Below the pieces are notes generated by a model. It made no database searches. It was not told the DNA's origin and saw nothing but the letters and a program-made list of their open reading frames with translations. This document shows positions 1 to 7,706 of a stretch of 64,000 nt of DNA, piece by piece; the stretch's first letter is position 1; each line of letters starts with the position of its first letter. Origin of the DNA: DASQYE01 sp035940775 (GTDB lineage: Bacteria > Acidobacteriota > Blastocatellia > Pyrinomonadales > Pyrinomonadaceae). A program made the translations under genes and the position numbers. The stretch spans positions 1 to 64,000 of the forward strand of contig DASZEN010000003.1 in NCBI GenBank assembly GCA_035940775.1, written 5' to 3'.

Positions 1-68
1 GTCTCGTCGGAGACCCGGGTTCGCGACGAAGCAGAAGATCAAATCACTAATAAAGTCATGGAGGAATA

Positions 69-635
69 ATGCAAGCGACAGCAACAGCAATGGAGAGGGC
101 GATGGTCGGCCAGCCCGCGCCGGATTTCGACATGGGCTCGACCAGGAATCTTGAGACGTTGAAGGAGAACGTCAAGCTTTCGGATTACAGGGGCAAGTGG
201 GTCGTACTCCTGTTCTACCCCATGGATTTCACTTTCGTGTGCCCGACGGAGCTGACTACGTTCAGCGACCGCTATGAGGATTTCCAGGGGATTGGCGCGG
301 AGATCATAGGCGTCTCGACCGATTCGGTCTATTCGCATCGCGCCTGGATTCAGACGCCGCGCGATAAGGGCGGCGTGGCCGACCTCAAATACCCGCTTGC
401 GGCCGATGCCACAAAGCATGTCGCGCGTGACTACGGCGTGCTTCTCGAAGACAAGGGCATCGCCCTGCGCGGGCTCTTCGTGATCGACCCGGAAGGAATC
501 CTGCGTTATAAAGTGATTCACGATCTGAACATCGGTCGTTCGGCCGAAGAGACGCTGCGCGTGATTCAGGCATTGCAGACGGGCGGCCTCTGCCAGGCTG
601 AATGGAAGCCGGGCCAGGAAACGATCAAGGCGTAA
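69..635 (+). CDS. Peroxiredoxin, AhpC/Prx1-type
   Basis: A 188-residue thiol peroxidase expected to reduce hydrogen peroxide and organic hydroperoxides in the cytoplasm. The peroxidatic motif FTFVCPTE is intact, with Cys58. A second Cys (Cys175, in GGLCQAEWKPG) fits the resolving Cys of typical 2-Cys enzymes. Length matches the family. The ATG at 69 follows a GGAGG ribosome site at 60-64. The next gene downstream is a thioredoxin-fold protein that could be a redox partner, but a gap of about 130 bp leaves an operon unproven. The family call is firm; the exact reductant is unknown. Confidence 0.95.
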   Translation: MQATATAMERAMVGQPAPDFDMGSTRNLETLKENVKLSDYRGKWVVLLFYPMDFTFVCPTELTTFSDRYEDFQGIGAEIIGVSTDSVYSHRAWIQTPRDKGGVADLKYPLAADATKHVARDYGVLLEDKGIALRGLFVIDPEGILRYKVIHDLNIGRSAEETLRVIQALQTGGLCQAEWKPGQETIKA

Positions 636-767
636 GAGCGCCGACAGCTATCAGTAGCCGGTCATCAGCCGATCAGCCGCGGCGTCCACCCCCAGACGAG
701 AGAAAGGCTGATAACTGGTCACCGGCTGCCGATTACTTTTCGCGACTGATTTTTTGAGGTGGAACCG

Positions 768-1241
768 ATGCCGATGAGAATTGGGACACAGATGCCGTCT
801 CTGGACGGTGCGACCGAATGGTTCGGCGCGACGCAGGCTCACGCCGAAAGCGAGAGCGTGGGCCATCCCGTGCTCGTTCACTTCTGGTCGGTCAGTTGCG
901 GCGTCTGCAAAGATAATTTGCCGCGGGTTGCCGAGTGGCGCGATCAAAGGAGCGCGCAGGGCTTGCGCGTCATCGCCATTCACATGCCGCGCTATGAGGC
1001 CGATACGGATACTGAGGCCGTGCGCGATAGCATCACTAAATACAACATCACGGAACCGTGCGCGATAGACAACCAGCACAAGCTGCGCGATGCTTTTCAG
1101 AACGATCAGGGGTACGTGCCCGCCTATTATCTGTTTGACGCCGAGGGGAAGCTGAGGAGTTTCGCGGCGGGCGAGCGTGGTCTAGACATGCTTTCTTCGG
1201 CCCTTGAGCGCCTGCTCGCCCCGAAAGAGGCATTGGCGTAA
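768..1241 (+). CDS. Thioredoxin-fold protein, TlpA/ResA-like
   Basis: About 157 residues with a thioredoxin fold. The active-site region reads HFWSVSCGVCKDNLP, a CxxC redox pair, followed by the TlpA-type stretch RVIAIHMPRYE and a cis-Pro region near VPAYYLFD. No signal peptide is visible, so it is probably cytoplasmic, unlike classical TlpA. A GTG at 759 could also start it, but a TGAGG at 755-759 is spaced correctly for the ATG at 768. It lies downstream of the peroxiredoxin on the same strand and is likely a disulfide reductase. Confidence 0.85.
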   Translation: MPMRIGTQMPSLDGATEWFGATQAHAESESVGHPVLVHFWSVSCGVCKDNLPRVAEWRDQRSAQGLRVIAIHMPRYEADTDTEAVRDSITKYNITEPCAIDNQHKLRDAFQNDQGYVPAYYLFDAEGKLRSFAAGERGLDMLSSALERLLAPKEALA

Positions 1242-1267
1242 AGGGGCGACACAGGAATCCAACCGAC

Positions 1268-1311
1268 AATGAGAAAAGGCGGCTTCATGGTTGAAGTCGC
1301 CTTTTCTCATT
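1268..1311. terminator. Bidirectional hairpin terminator
   Basis: Arms 1268-1287 and 1292-1311 form a 20-bp stem with one mismatch and a 4-nt loop. The outer arm is A-rich on the left and T-rich on the right, so it can act as an intrinsic terminator in both directions. It sits between the convergent thioredoxin-like gene and the DUF4112 gene. Confidence 0.8.
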
Positions 1312-1342
1312 GTTCGGCGAACGAATCTCTTCTTTTGAGCCC

Positions 1343-1873
1343 TCAGAAAGGCGACTGCAAGTTGCGGGCTACGAAACGCAGGATGAAGAAGGCCAGGGCG
1401 AGCGAGCCCAGCAGCAGTGCGATCAGAACCAGCATGATTAGGATGAGGAAGAGCCAGTCGCTCAGCCTTCCACGCCGCGCCTCTTCGGCCGACACGGTCG
1501 CGCGCCGTTTCAGCAGCTCGACGTTCATCTGGTTGGATTTCCACCACGCATCGAACAGGTCGCCGACGACCGGCACCGATCCGACTACGTAATCAATGCC
1601 CAGATTAAGGCCCATACGCAGGAGCGTGATCTTCGGCACGCGGTAACGCACCGCCGAGGTCAGTATGTAGAAGGAGACGAGCGTGGTCGCCAGATCGCCG
1701 ACGCCCGGAACCAGACCGACGATGGCATCGAGGCCGAAGCGCCATCCGACACCCGGAATGCGAAACAGCCCATCCATCCAGCGGCTCAGTTGATCGAGGC
1801 TCTGCTCAATCTTTACCGCCTCGGTCGAACGCGCCGAACGCTCCAACTCGACTTCTCTTGCTCTTATCGCCAT
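1343..1873 (-). CDS. DUF4112 membrane protein
   Basis: A 176-residue protein matching the DUF4112 pattern. It has the two characteristic glycine/proline segments, IPGVGWRFGLDAIVGLVPGVGD and DYVVGSVPVVGDLFDAWWK, around a hydrophobic segment, then a strongly hydrophobic C-terminal membrane helix. The function of the family is unknown. It lies 21 bp downstream of a tiny hydrophilic gene on the same strand, so the two are probably cotranscribed and end at the hairpin at 1268-1311. The family call rests on recognised sequence pattern only. Confidence 0.8.
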   Translation of the reverse strand: MAIRAREVELERSARSTEAVKIEQSLDQLSRWMDGLFRIPGVGWRFGLDAIVGLVPGVGDLATTLVSFYILTSAVRYRVPKITLLRMGLNLGIDYVVGSVPVVGDLFDAWWKSNQMNVELLKRRATVSAEEARRGRLSDWLFLILIMLVLIALLLGSLALAFFILRFVARNLQSPF

Positions 1874-1894
1874 TTCTTAATTCCAATGACCGGG

Positions 1895-2089
1895 TTAAGG
1901 TTTCGACTCGGAATCTATGCGCTCGGTATCACTATCGGGCATTTGTCCGAGCCCCTGCCCGGCCATACCCTCCTGCGTGCTTCTCTCGCCGACCACGGCG
2001 GGCCGCGCCCGGTTCGGGTCTGAGCGGGTCTGCTCGGAATCCGTCTCCGTTTCCGGTGCGCCGTCCTGCTGGTTGTACTGTTCTGTCAT
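1895..2089 (-). CDS. Small hydrophilic protein of unknown function
   Basis: A 64-residue product starting MTEQYNQQDG, rich in Glu, Asp, Gln, Ser and Thr, with no membrane segment and probably disordered. The start at 2089 is chosen because an AGGAG ribosome site lies directly upstream; the reading frame also extends further upstream without such a site. It is 21 bp ahead of the DUF4112 gene, which suggests an operon. No family is recognised. The strong ribosome site is the main reason to believe it is real. Confidence 0.55.
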   Translation of the reverse strand: MTEQYNQQDGAPETETDSEQTRSDPNRARPAVVGERSTQEGMAGQGLGQMPDSDTERIDSESKP

Positions 2090-2366
2090 GATTGCTCCTG
2101 CTCTTTTCCGAAAGATTTGCTGATGTAATAGGATTCTATGCTTTTCGAGACCCCGTTGCATAGCGCAATGACTTAAAATAACGGACAATGAAAGAGCGGC
2201 GCGGCCGTGATTTTCTCCCAACTACTGTTTTAATTGTACCTCTCTCGCTCTTAGTGTGTCGCGGCGGACACGCAGGACAGTCATACCGTCATGAAACTCG
2301 CTGATGCGCGCGCCGGATTTGCGCGTCGGGCTTTGGTTTGGCGACTAACGTCAGAAGGTGTAGACG

Positions 2367-3071
2367 ATGAAACGATACTTTATACCGCTTGCACTTGTAC
2401 TTCTGCTCGCGGGCATGGTTACTCCCGCTTCATTCATGGCCCAGGAAACTAAGGTTCGCATAGATAAATCGAGCCTGCCGCTTGAAGCGGATAATATCAA
2501 CGGCTTTATTCCACAGGGCTGGAAGATCGAGGCGCAAGTCTCCGGAGACCTGAACAGGGATTCGCTACCCGATTACGCTCTGAAACTGATCGAGGACAAG
2601 CCTGCCGAGAGCGGCGATACTCATAATAATCGTGAGCGGGCGCTCCTTATAGTGCTTAGAAGTAAAGAGGGTAAGTTATCCCTCGCCGCCGTCGCCGATA
2701 AGCTCCTGCAATGCACGACCTGCGGCGGCGCTTTCTACGGATTCGTCGACGCCGAAGCGAACGTCTCTATAGAGAAGGGCGTGCTCGTCGTCACACAGGA
2801 TCACGGCTCAAGAAACGTGACCGAATATACGTATCGGTTCCGGTACGAGCCCGCCACGAAGAGGTTTCTGTTTATCGGCATGGATGTCGTAGACAGGGAT
2901 CGCGCGACCGGAGATGTGGTGACGACAAGCGCGAACTACCTGACAGGGATCGAGATTACCAAACGATTCGGAACCGGCAAGAGTAGAACCAGGACTTCGA
3001 GAAAGGCTGTCTCCAAAGAGAAAAGGTACCTGGAGCAGATGGATAGCGAGCAGTTGGAAGGAGAACAGTGA
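2367..3071 (+). CDS. Secreted protein of unknown function
   Basis: A 234-residue product with a clear signal peptide (KR, then a hydrophobic LALVLLLAGMV core, cleavage near FMAQ). The mature part contains a segment of the type seen in FG-GAP-like or VCBS-like secreted proteins (VSGDLNRDSLPDYALKLIED), then a CTTCGG pair and a Lys/Arg-rich tail. The stretch DLNRDSLPD resembles a calcium-binding loop. An AAGGTG precedes the ATG at 2367. No firm family assignment and no obvious operon partner. Confidence 0.75.
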   Translation: MKRYFIPLALVLLLAGMVTPASFMAQETKVRIDKSSLPLEADNINGFIPQGWKIEAQVSGDLNRDSLPDYALKLIEDKPAESGDTHNNRERALLIVLRSKEGKLSLAAVADKLLQCTTCGGAFYGFVDAEANVSIEKGVLVVTQDHGSRNVTEYTYRFRYEPATKRFLFIGMDVVDRDRATGDVVTTSANYLTGIEITKRFGTGKSRTRTSRKAVSKEKRYLEQMDSEQLEGEQ

Positions 3072-3107
3072 GCGTAAAGATTTGGCTTGAAAAAGGAGCG
3101 CCCGGAA

Positions 3108-5072
3108 TCAACGTATCCTGGTCATCTGCTGCCAGAAGAATTTCCCGAGGCGTGCAAAGCGATTGCCTTCGTTGCTCCTGTTGATGTTCGGATTGATGCC
3201 GAGCGCGGCGGCCATCTGCGGATCAGGCGGGGCGATGTCCTCGTCGCCGCGTTTGCCCGAGAGCCAGCGATTGAAAGTGCGCGTCACGGCGCGACGCTGC
3301 AACAGCCGCGCTTCGGCCACGAACGCGCCGCGCAGGTCGTCCATCCCCGCGATCTCATACATGTTGGCGTTGTAATAATTCCTGAGCGCCGCGAAAAACT
3401 TCTGATGGCCCAGGAGGCGGCGCAGCTCGGCAAACATCAGCGCGCCTTTGCTTGAGACGATGGCCAAATACTGAAAAGAGTTTCGATACTCGCGCGCGTT
3501 GCGATCTGCCGCCATGTCTTCGCCCCCGAAGGTGCGATACACCTTGTAGACGCCGCGCAACTGATCCTCCATGACGGCCGCCGCGCGCTCCTCGCTGTGA
3601 ACGTCCCTGTAATAAAGCAGCGCCGACCAGTTGGCGAGGGCTTCGTCCAGGACGGGATCGCGCTCCGGGTCGTTGCCGACCACCTTGCCCCACCATTGAT
3701 GCGCCACCACATGGGCCACCGTCCATTCCAGACTGTCTTCGACCGAGGCGCGCTGCTCGCGTATGATCTCCGGCAGATTTCGCACGAGGGCCGAATCAAA
3801 GTCTACGTAGAAGGCGGAGGCGATTGCGCCGAGGCCCGTGAACTCGGCCGAGCCGAGCCCGGCCACCAGCGGCGTATCCACCACATTGATCGTCTTGTAG
3901 GGGAGCGGGCCGAAGCGCGCCGTGTAGACGCGAACGGCGTCGGCCGTCTGCACGAGCACGCGGCGTCCGACGATCTCGTGCTCCGCAGCGTATACAGAGC
4001 GCACACGCGTCTCGCCGACGAGGCGTTCTTCGGAGCGCAGGCCGCGACCGGCGACGAGGGCGAAATCGCGCAGGCGGTCTCCTGTAAACGCCCGCAGGTT
4101 TCCAGCTTCGCCCGATGGGCGAGCCGTGGTCGAAATCGGCGGCGGCGGCGCAATCTCGCCGGAGGCGAACAGTTTCACGTCCGGCGGCGCATCGACCGTG
4201 ACGCGGTAATCGGCGGCCTCCGTGTAGACCATGTCGCCGATGCTCATCTCCACTTTGCGCTGCCAGTCGTCGCCGTCTCTGGCCGCCAGCACAGGATAGG
4301 CTGTGCCGAGCAGCATCTGTCCGCGACAGCGAAAATTAAGGTCGCGCGCGCGCCGCACCTCGCGCTCGCTGCGGAGCGCCGCGCCGACCTGTTGCAGGAC
4401 GTGCACGACGAGGCCCGTCTCTTCCGGATCGATCTCGGGCACGCTCCCCTTGAACTTTATCTCGACCTCGACGGCGCGCCCCTTCATGACGGGCTCGCGC
4501 AGGTTCACTCTGAGCGTCGTCGCCTGATCGTCGAGCGCGAACAGGAGCGGCGCGCCCGTTCCGACTGCGCTCACTTCCGTTACCTCTATGCGTGGCTCGT
4601 CCGGCGCGGGGGACGCTGAAGCAGCGGCAGCAGCAGTCAGCGTCGTCGCCGCGCCTTGTGAGCCCGGCCCCTCCGAAGGTGATCGCGAAGCGGTAGGCGT
4701 CGGAGAAGGAGTCGGGCGCTGCGTCGTCGCGGCGGCGCGCATGTTGGAGTAAAGGTGAAAGTAGAGGACGTAGGCCGCGCGGTCGCTATCATTAGTCCAC
4801 TGCACGCGCTCCGTCCCCGTGTAGGTTCGATTATCGAAATCAAGCGCGAGGTTGATCTCGTAGCGCGAGGGCGTGGCGTCTTCTTCTTCCTCCTGCTGCT
4901 GCTGCTGCGAGTCGGCCTCCGGCCCGGAAACGGCAGGCGTTTCAGGCGTTTGCTGCTGCTCCGGCTGTGCCCGTACGCCGAGCGTGGCGAAAGCCAGGAG
5001 CAACAGCAAGGCGAGCGTAATCCTTGCCCTCATGGCGCGCAGCCTATCTTTTTTCAGATTTGATTGCTTCAA
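3108..5072 (-). CDS. M1-like peptidase homologue, catalytic Glu replaced
   Basis: A 654-residue exported protein resembling the M1 gluzincin aminopeptidase catalytic region. It has a signal peptide (ITLALLLLLAFATLG), a Ser/Thr/Pro-rich low-complexity stretch at about 113-160, and a GSAEFTGL segment where M1 enzymes have GxMEN. The zinc motif reads HVVAHQWWG at 454-462: both His ligands are present but the catalytic Glu of HExxH is Val455. A downstream DEALANW offers the third ligand, Glu477. The protein may bind zinc without hydrolysis. The start is TTG at 5072; an ATG at 5033 is an alternative and keeps the signal peptide. Confidence 0.8.
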   Translation of the reverse strand: MKQSNLKKDRLRAMRARITLALLLLLAFATLGVRAQPEQQQTPETPAVSGPEADSQQQQQEEEEDATPSRYEINLALDFDNRTYTGTERVQWTNDSDRAAYVLYFHLYSNMRAAATTQRPTPSPTPTASRSPSEGPGSQGAATTLTAAAAASASPAPDEPRIEVTEVSAVGTGAPLLFALDDQATTLRVNLREPVMKGRAVEVEIKFKGSVPEIDPEETGLVVHVLQQVGAALRSEREVRRARDLNFRCRGQMLLGTAYPVLAARDGDDWQRKVEMSIGDMVYTEAADYRVTVDAPPDVKLFASGEIAPPPPISTTARPSGEAGNLRAFTGDRLRDFALVAGRGLRSEERLVGETRVRSVYAAEHEIVGRRVLVQTADAVRVYTARFGPLPYKTINVVDTPLVAGLGSAEFTGLGAIASAFYVDFDSALVRNLPEIIREQRASVEDSLEWTVAHVVAHQWWGKVVGNDPERDPVLDEALANWSALLYYRDVHSEERAAAVMEDQLRGVYKVYRTFGGEDMAADRNAREYRNSFQYLAIVSSKGALMFAELRRLLGHQKFFAALRNYYNANMYEIAGMDDLRGAFVAEARLLQRRAVTRTFNRWLSGKRGDEDIAPPDPQMAAALGINPNINRSNEGNRFARLGKFFWQQMTRIR

Positions 5073-5157
5073 CTTCTCTTTACTCTCAAAAAGCCTTTTG
5101 ACTTTCGATCCACTTTCGACGCGCCCGCGATTTATCCGAAGTGGCCTTCAAGTGTCT

Positions 5158-7476
5158 TCAACGGTGCTGCCTGCGTCGCGCTTTAGATGCCGGTTTAGAG
5201 GCGGGCGGCGGGCCTTCCGTGACGGTGATGCTGCGAATCAGGTCGCCGCGCTCGATGGCATCGACGACATCGAGCCCTGCGACGACGCGCCCGAAGACTG
5301 TATAGCCGCCGTCCAGGTGCGGCTGCGGCGAGTGGGTCACGAACCACTGCGAGCCGCCAGTATCTTTGCCGGAAAGGGCCATCCCGACCGCGCCGCGCTC
5401 GTACTCCACCTCGTTAATCTCGCAGCGAATCTGGTAGCCCGGCCCGCCGTTGCCGTCGCCGCGAGGGTCGCCGCCCTGTATCACGAAGTTGGGGACGACG
5501 CGATGAAACGATAGGTTATTGAAGTAGCCGCGCCGCGCCAGTTGAACGAAATTATCCACGGTGAGCGGCGCGTCTTCCGGCAAAAGCTCTATGACGAAGG
5601 AGCCCTTATCGGTGGCGACGGTGGCGCGCCAGCGACCCTCGCGACGCGCCAGCGCGCGCCTGTAATCCGGAAGCGTATTGCGCGTCGCCACCAGGCCGAT
5701 GCGCGACGAGAAGTCGCCCGCGTCATTTGCCTTGAGAAGCGCGACGGCGCGACGGCGCAACAAATGATCGGTCGAGTCGAGCGCCGTCTTGATGGCTTCG
5801 TTGGCCGCCGCGCTCTTTTGCTTTCCGAGCGCGTCGAGTATCGAGAGCGCCGCGTCATTCAGCTCGTCGCCCGTGGTCGCGCGCAGAGCGGCGATGAGGG
5901 CACGCGCGTTTGCCTCATCCGGCCCAAGCTCGCCCAGAAGCTCGGCGGCCGTAGCGCGCACGATTGCGTCTTTCGCGCCGAGCTGTTTTCTGAGCACCTC
6001 GGCAACATCCGTCGATTTGAAGGCGGCGAGGGCGCGTAAGACATCGGGCACGGCGACCGAAGGAATGGCCGCATCATCGAGCAGGCCGCGCAGGATGATC
6101 TGTGCATCGGCTTGCAGGCGGACGACGCCGCTTCCTGCGGTGGCCGCCGTAATCCCGCCGATCTCGCCGAGACCCTGCGCGACGCTCGATACTACTCTCC
6201 AATTGGAGCGCAGGCGCGCGCGCGTCGCTTCATCCGAAATCTTATTGAAGGGGTCTTCGCGCAGGTAGGCGGCGGGCGCGATGCGCGCGAAGGCAATCTC
6301 TATCTCGGGCGCGCTCATGGATTCGGCGAGGCGAAACTCTTTGAGCCAACCGACGGCGCGCTGATCGCCCGTGTTGGCGAGCAGGCGGGAGAGCGTCGTG
6401 GCAAGCTCCAACAGCTCGCCGGCCTCGCGCGGATGCGCTATGCCGCCGCCTCCGCCAGCTCGTGCCGCCGTGTAAGCAGCGAAAAGCGTTGTCACGCGCC
6501 CCAACAGAGGAGCGGCACCACGAACATCCTTCAAGAGGTAGAGAGCGCGGATTGAGCTGACGCGCACGCGCTCGTCCGTGTCGCCGACGGCGCGCTCAAC
6601 CAAAGCATCAAGCGCGGCCTTGTCCTCGCTCACGCCGAGCACACGCGCCGCGTTGGCACGCACAATCGCCTCCGTATCATTGGTCAGATGTGGGCGCACC
6701 TGCTCGTTGGCCTCGCCCGTGCGTAGTCGCGCCAGGGCGTTGGCCGCGTCGGCGCGTATGCGCGCATCCTTGTGAGACAGAAACTTTGCCAACGTAGGAG
6801 CGGCGTTTGACGGAGCGGCGCGCAATGCGGCCGTCAACCCTTCGAGAATGATTCTCCTGTTCCCGCGCACGCCGCGCGCCGCTTCGGCGTCGAGCGCGAA
6901 GACGACCGCTTCGCCGAGCGCTTTTGTGCGCGCTTCATCCGTCTTCGGTAAAGCGGCCGCGATCTTCCCTATGGCCTCTATGACGCGGGCTCGAACTTCA
7001 CCCGACTCGGCGGCGCGATTCAGAGCCGCCATGAGCGCGTCCGCGCCCGAGGCCGCCTCCACTTCTCCGAGCGCGAAGGCTGCCATCGCCCGCACGCCCG
7101 CATCGCGATCAGTTTGAAGCAGGGTGACGAGCGAGGGGACGGCGCGCTCGTCGCCGATGCGTCCCGCCGCGAGCGCGGCCCTGCGGCGCACCCGCGCGCT
7201 TCTGTCCGAGAGAAGCGGAGAGAGAGAGCCGTCCCAGCGCCGCTCATCCTCTGCGCGCACGATACGCAGCATTATCTCTTCCGAAAGAGCGCGCGCCGTC
7301 GATTGCGCCGCTTGTCCCGGAGCGCTTTGCCGCCCTCGCCGCTGCTGGGCCAACGCTGGGTTCAAAGACGCGGCTACGCCTGCGATGAAGGCGAGCGTGA
7401 CCAGCATGACGACAAAGCCTTTGAGAGTCGCAAGAAGCTGGCCCCGAAGATTTTCGGCTTGATGATTCTTGGGCAT
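5158..7476 (-). CDS. HEAT-repeat protein with C-terminal cyclophilin domain
   Basis: About 772 residues from the ATG at 7476; an in-frame start exists at 7575, but the N-terminal anchor helix (GFVVMLVTLAFIAGVAA) follows 7476 more naturally. Most of the protein is tandem HEAT/PBS-lyase-type helical repeats with recurring VRxxAAxALG units. The last 150 residues are a cyclophilin-type peptidyl-prolyl isomerase: FHRVVPNFVIQGGDPRGDG and GGSQWFVTHSPQPHLDGGYTVFG are diagnostic. It is probably an anchored periplasmic chaperone or isomerase, with the repeats serving as a protein-binding scaffold. It lies 85 bp downstream of nothing on its own strand other than the oxidoreductase gene, and upstream of the M1-like gene. 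Confidence 0.88.
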   Translation of the reverse strand: MPKNHQAENLRGQLLATLKGFVVMLVTLAFIAGVAASLNPALAQQRRGRQSAPGQAAQSTARALSEEIMLRIVRAEDERRWDGSLSPLLSDRSARVRRRAALAAGRIGDERAVPSLVTLLQTDRDAGVRAMAAFALGEVEAASGADALMAALNRAAESGEVRARVIEAIGKIAAALPKTDEARTKALGEAVVFALDAEAARGVRGNRRIILEGLTAALRAAPSNAAPTLAKFLSHKDARIRADAANALARLRTGEANEQVRPHLTNDTEAIVRANAARVLGVSEDKAALDALVERAVGDTDERVRVSSIRALYLLKDVRGAAPLLGRVTTLFAAYTAARAGGGGGIAHPREAGELLELATTLSRLLANTGDQRAVGWLKEFRLAESMSAPEIEIAFARIAPAAYLREDPFNKISDEATRARLRSNWRVVSSVAQGLGEIGGITAATAGSGVVRLQADAQIILRGLLDDAAIPSVAVPDVLRALAAFKSTDVAEVLRKQLGAKDAIVRATAAELLGELGPDEANARALIAALRATTGDELNDAALSILDALGKQKSAAANEAIKTALDSTDHLLRRRAVALLKANDAGDFSSRIGLVATRNTLPDYRRALARREGRWRATVATDKGSFVIELLPEDAPLTVDNFVQLARRGYFNNLSFHRVVPNFVIQGGDPRGDGNGGPGYQIRCEINEVEYERGAVGMALSGKDTGGSQWFVTHSPQPHLDGGYTVFGRVVAGLDVVDAIERGDLIRSITVTEGPPPASKPASKARRRQHR

Positions 7477-7706
7477 GGAACTGGTTGTCAGACCCGGCTC
7501 ATCCCGGCACCGGGGGCGAACGCCTGAAAGCATCGGCGGCGCGGATGAGTCTTCTTTATGTATCGGTGAGAGCAATCGCTTATGTCAAGCCCTTCGCGCC
7601 CGTCGGGAAATATTCCGCGCCGAAGAGCGAAGCGCACCGAAGCCCTGACCCTTCGTCGCTTCATGAGCCGTTCAATCGCGCAGATGCGTGCCGCCGCGCC
7701 CTGCGC

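Noticed and set aside
3597..4619. A 340-codon frame on the plus strand
   Set aside because: Antisense of the M1-like gene; Arg/His-rich, no motifs.
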